NCBI GenBank assembly: GCA_037783545.1
Contig: JBBELK010000620.1
Span: forward strand, 62,001-126,000
Reading direction: 5' to 3'
Length of the DNA: 64,000 nt
DNA from: Henricia sp. BOLD:AAB3569
Taxonomy: Eukaryota; Echinodermata; Asteroidea; Spinulosida; Echinasteridae
Both the position numbers and the translations under genes were made by a program. The stretch's first letter is position 1; every line of letters begins with the position of its first letter. The notes beneath the pieces were generated by a model. It saw only the letters and a program-made list of their open reading frames with translations. It had not been told where the DNA came from and ran no database searches. Positions 63,001-64,000 of this stretch are shown here, one piece after another.

Positions 63001-63065
63001 ACTCTTTCAAATAACAGACTTTGAACATTGCTGACGTATACAAGGATTCAAAGTTTGACCCCAAG
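32226..63065 (+). CDS. PDE5: cGMP-specific phosphodiesterase, PDE5 type, first seven coding exons (3' partial)
   Basis: Exons are 32226-33050, 45999-46166, 47454-47543, 52466-52603, 58599-58675, 60082-60142 and 63018-63065, all GT-AG and in phase, giving 469 residues so far. The N-terminus has [20 protein letters not shown] and [11 protein letters not shown], the PDE5-type PKG/PKA site (Ser119). GAF-A spans about 180-361 with [13 protein letters not shown] and a complete NKFDE set (N314, K315, F325, D329, E330), the hallmark of cyclic-nucleotide-binding GAF domains. GAF-B starts at 362 ([24 protein letters not shown]) and runs to [12 protein letters not shown]. The HD-type catalytic domain lies beyond the window. 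PDE5 hydrolyses cGMP in the cytosol or flagella and is activated by cGMP at GAF-A and by PKG. PDE11 is the main alternative, but the RKVSASEF segment favours PDE5. An in-frame stop at 32184-32186 supports the start. Confidence 0.9.
33051..34059. other. PDE5 intron 1, 5' part: no recognised gene
   Basis: AT-rich intron. A short hairpin GGAGGAAGAACC/GGTTCTTCCTCC-like sequence at about 33429-33453 and an inverted pair around 33808-33870 (CAATAGCGCAATACC, GGTATTGTC-type) are the only structure seen. Confidence 0.5.
34060..34625 (+). repeat. Tandem array of seven tRNA-like SINE heads in PDE5 intron 1
   Basis: TAGCTCAGCTGGTAGAGCAT, a perfect tRNA D-arm/A-box segment, starts at 34090, 34168, 34246, 34331, 34410, 34488 and 34566. 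The period is 78-79 bp, with one unit of 85 bp. Each unit continues TCTGCCCGGTGTGTCAGAGG. In inner units this is followed by GGGAAAACCTGAGGGAGTAT instead of a B box; only the last unit keeps a degenerate B box and the SINE body. It is not a set of functional tRNA genes. Confidence 0.85.
36202..36596. mobile_element. MITE with GTCCGCATTGG ends, copy 2
   Basis: TGTCCGCATTGGGAGGTTTTAC is mirrored by AAAAAGTCCAATGCGGACAG. It is collinear with 29050-29462. Confidence 0.75.
36690..37890. repeat. Inverted repeat pair with 200-bp arms around a nested MITE
   Basis: 36690-36895 (GTGATTACACCAATC, TTGCTTCCACATCCAAATTG, ATTTTGGGGAGGTATTTTAT) recurs in reverse complement at about 37690-37890. The space between holds another TIR element at 37266-37672. 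The ends carry GGAGC and CTCCTTTAAA words. Confidence 0.65.
37266..37672. mobile_element. MITE rich in GGAGCTA words
   Basis: GTTCAGACGGAGGGCTACTT at the left is mirrored by GGGGCTATC...CATCTGAACG at the right. The interior has many GGAGCTA/TAGCTCC and GGGGCTA words. Confidence 0.55.
37957..38089. mobile_element. TTAA-type palindromic MITE, near-perfect hairpin
   Basis: AGGCACAGGCTTGTCAGCAA is mirrored by TTGCTGACGAGCCTGTGCCT, with TTAA on each side (37953-37956 and 38090-38093). A transcript of this region would fold into one long hairpin. Confidence 0.8.
38700..39113. mobile_element. Foldback MITE, GGTCTTTCCACAGTAATGGG ends
   Basis: The left end GGTCTTTCCACAGTAATGGG is mirrored by CCCATTACTGAGGAAAGAC. 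Central arms TTTTCCTATTACGTATGTAA and TTATACGTAATAGGAAAAT pair. Nearly the same element occurs at 44037-44472. Confidence 0.8.
39836..40150. mobile_element. MITE with GGGCGACA ends, copy 2 (reverse)
   Basis: The reverse complement of the family at 28462-28760: GGATGCTAGGATAGGGCGAC to GTCGCCCTATTGCGGCATCC. Confidence 0.75.
40158..40512 (-). mobile_element. tRNA-Ser/Leu-type SINE, near full length
   Basis: On the minus strand, the GGTACCGTGGCCGAGTGGTT head and GCGGGTTCGAACC B box are followed by a body of about 250 bp ending in an (ATA/AAT)n tail, seen at 40155-40170 as (TTA)n on the plus strand. Confidence 0.75.
40600..40920. repeat. GAGTC/GACTC word-rich block
   Basis: GACTC or GAGTC recurs many times, with two longer blocks built on CTTTCAAAGAGTCGAGGG. 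No ORF or known family was recognised. Confidence 0.45.
41057..41190 (+). mobile_element. Single tRNA-like SINE (parent of the arrays)
   Basis: GTATACCAACTGTGCCTAATAGCTCAG...GTCAGAGGTCTCGGGTTTAAATCC has both A and B box regions. It is followed by the SINE body TTACGATTTTTCTCTCATCC. This is one unit of the kind amplified at 34 kb and 51 kb. Confidence 0.75.
41801..42373. mobile_element. TTAA-flanked element, about 570 bp
   Basis: The ends AGGGCCCC and CAGGCCCT sit between TTAA at 41797-41800 and 42374-42377. The interior has no ORF of note. Class inferred from the TTAAAGG ends shared with other elements here. Confidence 0.5.
43440..43640. repeat. GTACATGTAC-rich palindromic tract
   Basis: Dense self-complementary words (TGGTACATGTACTGTGCATT mirrored by AATGCACAGCAGCGTACATG, GTACATACATGTGTAC, ACTTGTACAGGTACATGTAC). 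Likely hairpin-prone. Confidence 0.5.
44037..44472. mobile_element. Foldback MITE, second copy of 38700-39113
   Basis: It has the same ends and same central arms. The right end ATGTACCCCATTACTGTGGA is closer to a perfect inverted repeat than in the other copy. Confidence 0.8.
44486..44640. repeat. Perfect-type hairpin repeat, about 150 bp
   Basis: ACTAATGATCCTGAGGTGTT and GGACTATCTCCC are mirrored around ACAAGCCGAGG. Confidence 0.7.
44968..45096. repeat. Hairpin repeat, about 125 bp
   Basis: GGTTAAGATTATAGGCCCTC and CATGACTTTGCCCCGAGG are mirrored around GGAAGCCGAGG. It shares the GCCGAGG core with the hairpin at 44486. Confidence 0.7.
45404..45570. mobile_element. Palindromic MITE
   Basis: TAGAAATCTGTAGCGGATCC is mirrored by GGATCTGCCGCAGATTTCTA; the inner arms CATTAAAATA and TTTTAATAAG also pair. 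Confidence 0.65.
45999..46166 (+). CDS. PDE5: PDE5 coding exon 2 (GAF-A, NKFDE motif)
   Basis: 56 codons between TTTTTGCAG and GTAGGT, beginning [15 protein letters not shown] and ending FTDGDEK. It holds the NKFDE residues. Its upstream intron is 12.9 kb. Confidence 0.92.
46960..47115 (-). mobile_element. tRNA-derived SINE fragment
   Basis: The minus strand has GACCCGGGTTCGAATCCTGA (B box) followed by CATTATGTGGATTGGGG, the same body start as the SINE at 7141-7426. It lies in PDE5 intron 2. Confidence 0.65.
47454..47543 (+). CDS. PDE5: PDE5 coding exon 3 (end of GAF-A, linker helix)
   Basis: 30 codons, [19 protein letters not shown] to RRNQ, between CCCCCTACAG and GTGAGA. There is no start codon inside; it was found from its resemblance to the PDE5 segment FCGI..NAQLYE. 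Confidence 0.92.
48112..48602. mobile_element. Foldback MITE with GGGTCTTTCCACAGTAAAGG end
   Basis: GGAGCATCTTGGCAACACAG is mirrored by CTGTGTTGCCAAAATGCCCC. The central arms ATGCCTTTCTAAAAACTGGG and TTTTTAGAAAGGCATATT pair. A half copy lies at 17095-17345. Confidence 0.75.
48940..49335. repeat. ATTCGA-rich stretch
   Basis: Clusters of GAATATTCGA near 48965-48990 and 49265-49330 flank about 280 bp of unrecognised sequence. This could be a degraded inverted-repeat element. Confidence 0.35.
49512..50038. mobile_element. TTAA-flanked element, about 530 bp
   Basis: Begins AGGCCCAGTGTATC and ends GATCATGTACAGGGCCT between TTAA copies (49508-49511 and 50039-50042). Confidence 0.55.
50513..52050 (-). 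repeat. Tandem array of 19 tRNA-like SINE heads in PDE5 intron 3, minus strand
   Basis: Nineteen copies of TAGCTCAGCTGGTAGAGCAT-type sequence (minus strand) repeat every 77-86 bp. Two unit types (with and without an extra CATGTA before the D-arm) partly alternate. A block of about 400 bp (about 50755-51160) recurs at about 51540-51960, a higher-order repeat. Only the leftmost unit (50513-50580) keeps a canonical B box GGTTCAAATCC and pairing acceptor ends CCTCA/TGAGG, followed by the SINE body at 50470-50512. Confidence 0.88.
52145..52260 (-). mobile_element. Second SINE of the same family, degenerate
   Basis: The minus strand has CAGTTCGATTCCCGATGGGG (B box) and the body GATTTGTCTCTCATCCCAAG, next to the array. 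The D-arm part is decayed. Confidence 0.6.
52466..52603 (+). CDS. PDE5: PDE5 coding exon 4 (start of GAF-B)
   Basis: 46 codons, [16 protein letters not shown] to LLVDETSK, between CATGCAG and GTAGGT, phase 0 at both ends. Confidence 0.92.
54387..54688. mobile_element. TTAA-flanked MITE, about 300 bp
   Basis: AGGCACATTGTATCATTTTG is mirrored by CAAATTATACAATGTGCCT, with TTAA on each side. Confidence 0.7.
55727..56042. mobile_element. TIR MITE with GTGGGGATTTT repeats
   Basis: AATAATGCACCTATCAATTG...GCCCCACCCC is mirrored by GGGGTGGGGGAAACAATTGATAGGTGCATTATT. The interior repeats GTGGGGATTTT. Confidence 0.75.
57798..58235. mobile_element. TIR MITE with GCCCGGCGCAAACG ends
   Basis: TAAAGCCCGGCGCAAACGGG...GGCAAAA is mirrored by TTTTGCCTCGCGTTTGCGCCGGGCTTA. 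The interior is rich in GTTTC/GAAAC words. Confidence 0.7.
58599..58675 (+). CDS. PDE5: PDE5 coding exon 5
   Basis: 77 nt encoding [19 protein letters not shown] and a short Asn/Gly segment, phase 0 in and phase 2 out (AG before GTATTT). It aligns with the PDE5 segment FSSVFHMECEELEK. Confidence 0.85.
58706..58850 (+). repeat. 24-bp tandem repeat, about six units
   Basis: Units of the form ACACAGTGAAATCTTCAAAA sit directly after PDE5 exon 5, within 35 bp of its donor. Confidence 0.8.
59325..59812. mobile_element. TIR copy of the block of about 450 bp found in U1 spacers
   Basis: GCACCCAAGTAAATAGGG at the left is mirrored by CCTATTTACTTGGGTGCACC; CCTAG lies on both sides. The interior matches about 3140-3570 and 20605-21070, which lack these clean ends. 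It lies in PDE5 intron 5. Confidence 0.65.
60082..60142 (+). CDS. PDE5: PDE5 coding exon 6
   Basis: 61 nt between TTTTCCAG and GTAAGA. The first base completes AGT; it then encodes [20 protein letters not shown], a GAF strand-turn segment (G-V-T-G-Y). Confidence 0.88.
60171..60450. mobile_element. TTAA-type element, half copy
   Basis: Starts after TTAA with AGACGCAGGCTCGTCAATAC and matches the reverse of about 26385-26695. Confidence 0.6.
60702..61120. mobile_element. MITE with GTCCGCATTGG ends, copy 3
   Basis: TGTCCGCATTGGACTTGTTT is mirrored by AAAAAAGTCCAATGCGGACAG-like sequence. It belongs to the family at 29050 and 36202. Confidence 0.75.
61700..62115 (+). mobile_element. tRNA-derived SINE split by a palindromic MITE
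   Basis: The B-box part (GGTTCGAATCCCATCCAGG, ending 61742) and the body (GTCAGTATGTGGATTGGGTT onwards from 61985) belong to the SINE family at 7141. They are separated by the element at 61743-61979. Confidence 0.7.
61743..61979. mobile_element. Palindromic MITE nested in SINE, 5-bp duplication
   Basis: GGCCAATTTTATACAGCTGT is mirrored by CAGCTTTATGAAATTGGCC, with inner arms TTTATAAAAATGGGTTT and AACCCATTTTTATAAAG. CCAGG is duplicated at 61738-61742 and 61980-61984. Confidence 0.8.
62282..62665. mobile_element. Foldback element, 150-bp arms
   Basis: GGGCAATTCCGGAAATTCAA...GCAATGCCATTCTCA is mirrored by TGAGAATGGCATTGCAATCA...TTTCCGGAATTGCCC. Confidence 0.75.
62693..62915. repeat. Inverted repeat of GACTTGTGA words
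   Basis: AGGGTTATAGTCGAGTCCATCACAAG...GTCC is mirrored by GGACTTGTGATGGACTCGACTACAACCCT. A fragment is at 27310-27410. Confidence 0.6.
63018..63065 (+). CDS. PDE5: PDE5 coding exon 7
   Basis: 48 nt between ATAACAG and GTAAGG encoding [16 protein letters not shown], the conserved LNI.D.YKD.RF GAF motif. The next exon lies beyond the window. Confidence 0.9.
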
Positions 63066-63174
63066 GTAAGGTTTGAGCGATTCTGCAATCATGTTCATGT
63101 TTGTTGATGGATTTGTGTTTCTTCTAGAAAATTGTGGTTCTCAGAAAGATTTACAGTGTGCATTCTGGTTTGTG

Positions 63175-63210
63175 GGGGAGGGTGGGGGGAGGGGGGGGGG
63201 AGGGAGGTAA
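63175..63210 (+). other. G-rich tract, quadruplex-prone
   Basis: Several G runs of three to ten (GGGGGAGGGTGGGGGGAGGG) in the PDE5 intron after exon 7. Confidence 0.5.
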
Positions 63211-63454
63211 TCTGTAAACTCAGACAAATTCAATTGAATCAGAGAATTTGGGGGAAAATATCCCTATTCATGCAGAAGGTCTTGTCTCCTGAATCAGTTC
63301 TATAGAATTCAAACTGCCGAGTGAAAAAGTGCCAGACTACATAAGCATTCAAAATTTCATTGTTAAGATGAGAATTGGAACGCACAAATAGCCTGGCACC
63401 GTTCCAATTTTGCATTCTATAGAACTATTCAGGGAACACAATTGAACTATCCTG

Positions 63455-63545
63455 CGCGAACACTATGAGCAACTAACAATGGAAATTGGGCACACATCAT
63501 TGTTAATAACAACCCAATTTCCATTGTTAGTTGCTCATAGTGGAA
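63455..63545. repeat. Hairpin with 33-bp arms
   Basis: ACTATGAGCAACTAACAATG...GAAATTGGG is mirrored by CCCAATTTCCATTGTTAGTTGCTCATAGT. Confidence 0.7.
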
Positions 63546-64000
63546 TAGGGTATATGGTACTTGAAAGAGATATTATAAATACATGTATTTTATATTTCTA
63601 AATTTGATGAAGCTAGTAAGAATTCTACATGTTACTCATCTTTCTGTAATTACCCTTTAATTGTCATCATTCTTTGAAGAAAAAATATCAAATTTAACCT
63701 TTCTTAAACATTGCCCGAAATGTTTTTTTAATCTGAGAATTATTACTTTGATTATTTTTTTAAATAAAAAAAAAAATTAAAGCAAATTTGATTGGCCAAA
63801 AGTTAAGACCAGGTCAAGCAACACAAATACTGACTCTTGAGAGTCATTTCTACATTCATTGTATGAATCTTCTCACCAAAAGATCATACTTTGCAACACT
63901 CCGATTCAACTGCCCCACTCCGAGTCAACATTGCAAGAACGTGTTAACACGTCCTCCGGCAAGTGGTTAAGCCATTAGCCACAATGGATGCAGACTAATA

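Overview
This is intron-rich animal DNA with consensus GT-AG splice sites, large introns, dense short inverted-repeat transposons and tRNA-derived SINEs. The gene content (a cGMP phosphodiesterase of the PDE5 type, mitochondrial TFAM and a FUT10/11-type fucosyltransferase) and the many TACATGTA-like words suggest a marine invertebrate, probably a deuterostome such as an echinoderm or amphioxus. The species cannot be fixed from sequence alone. Most coding exons were found by translating between splice sites and checking intron phase and family resemblance; many have no internal start codon.

Layout. (1) 1-1317, minus: two phase-matched exons of a FUT10/11-like glycosyltransferase that continues off the left edge, with a MITE in the intron. 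(2) About 2.5-27 kb: a repeated U1 snRNA locus. Two full-length, mutually identical U1 genes (4274-4436 and 23618-23780, both minus) sit among U1 fragments and long duplicated spacers. One U1 copy is split near nucleotide 97, and about 11.7 kb lies between its halves (6287-17966). That segment carries an intact eight-exon gene for a protein of about 1,694 residues, with zinc-binding clusters and a DDE/DxxH transposase-like core. I read it as a U1-targeting DNA transposon, best matching the Dada superfamily. Two shorter copies of its 5' end (4911-6006 and 21918-23502) also abut U1 fragments at the same point. (3) 27077-31705, minus: a complete seven-exon TFAM gene with a mitochondrial presequence and two HMG boxes. 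(4) 31706-32225: a 520-bp head-to-head promoter interval. (5) 32226 to beyond 64000, plus: the first seven coding exons of a PDE5-type gene (PKG site, GAF-A and the start of GAF-B). The catalytic domain lies outside the window.

The PDE5 introns are full of repeats. The most striking are two tandem arrays of tRNA-like SINE heads of about 78 bp per unit, in opposite orientation (7 units at 34.06-34.62 kb and 19 units at 50.5-52.05 kb). There are also many TTAA-flanked palindromic MITEs.

Functionally, TFAM and PDE5 are ordinary host genes that share a promoter region. The U1 cluster is the unusual part: a multicopy RNA gene that appears to be the landing site of a coding DNA transposon.
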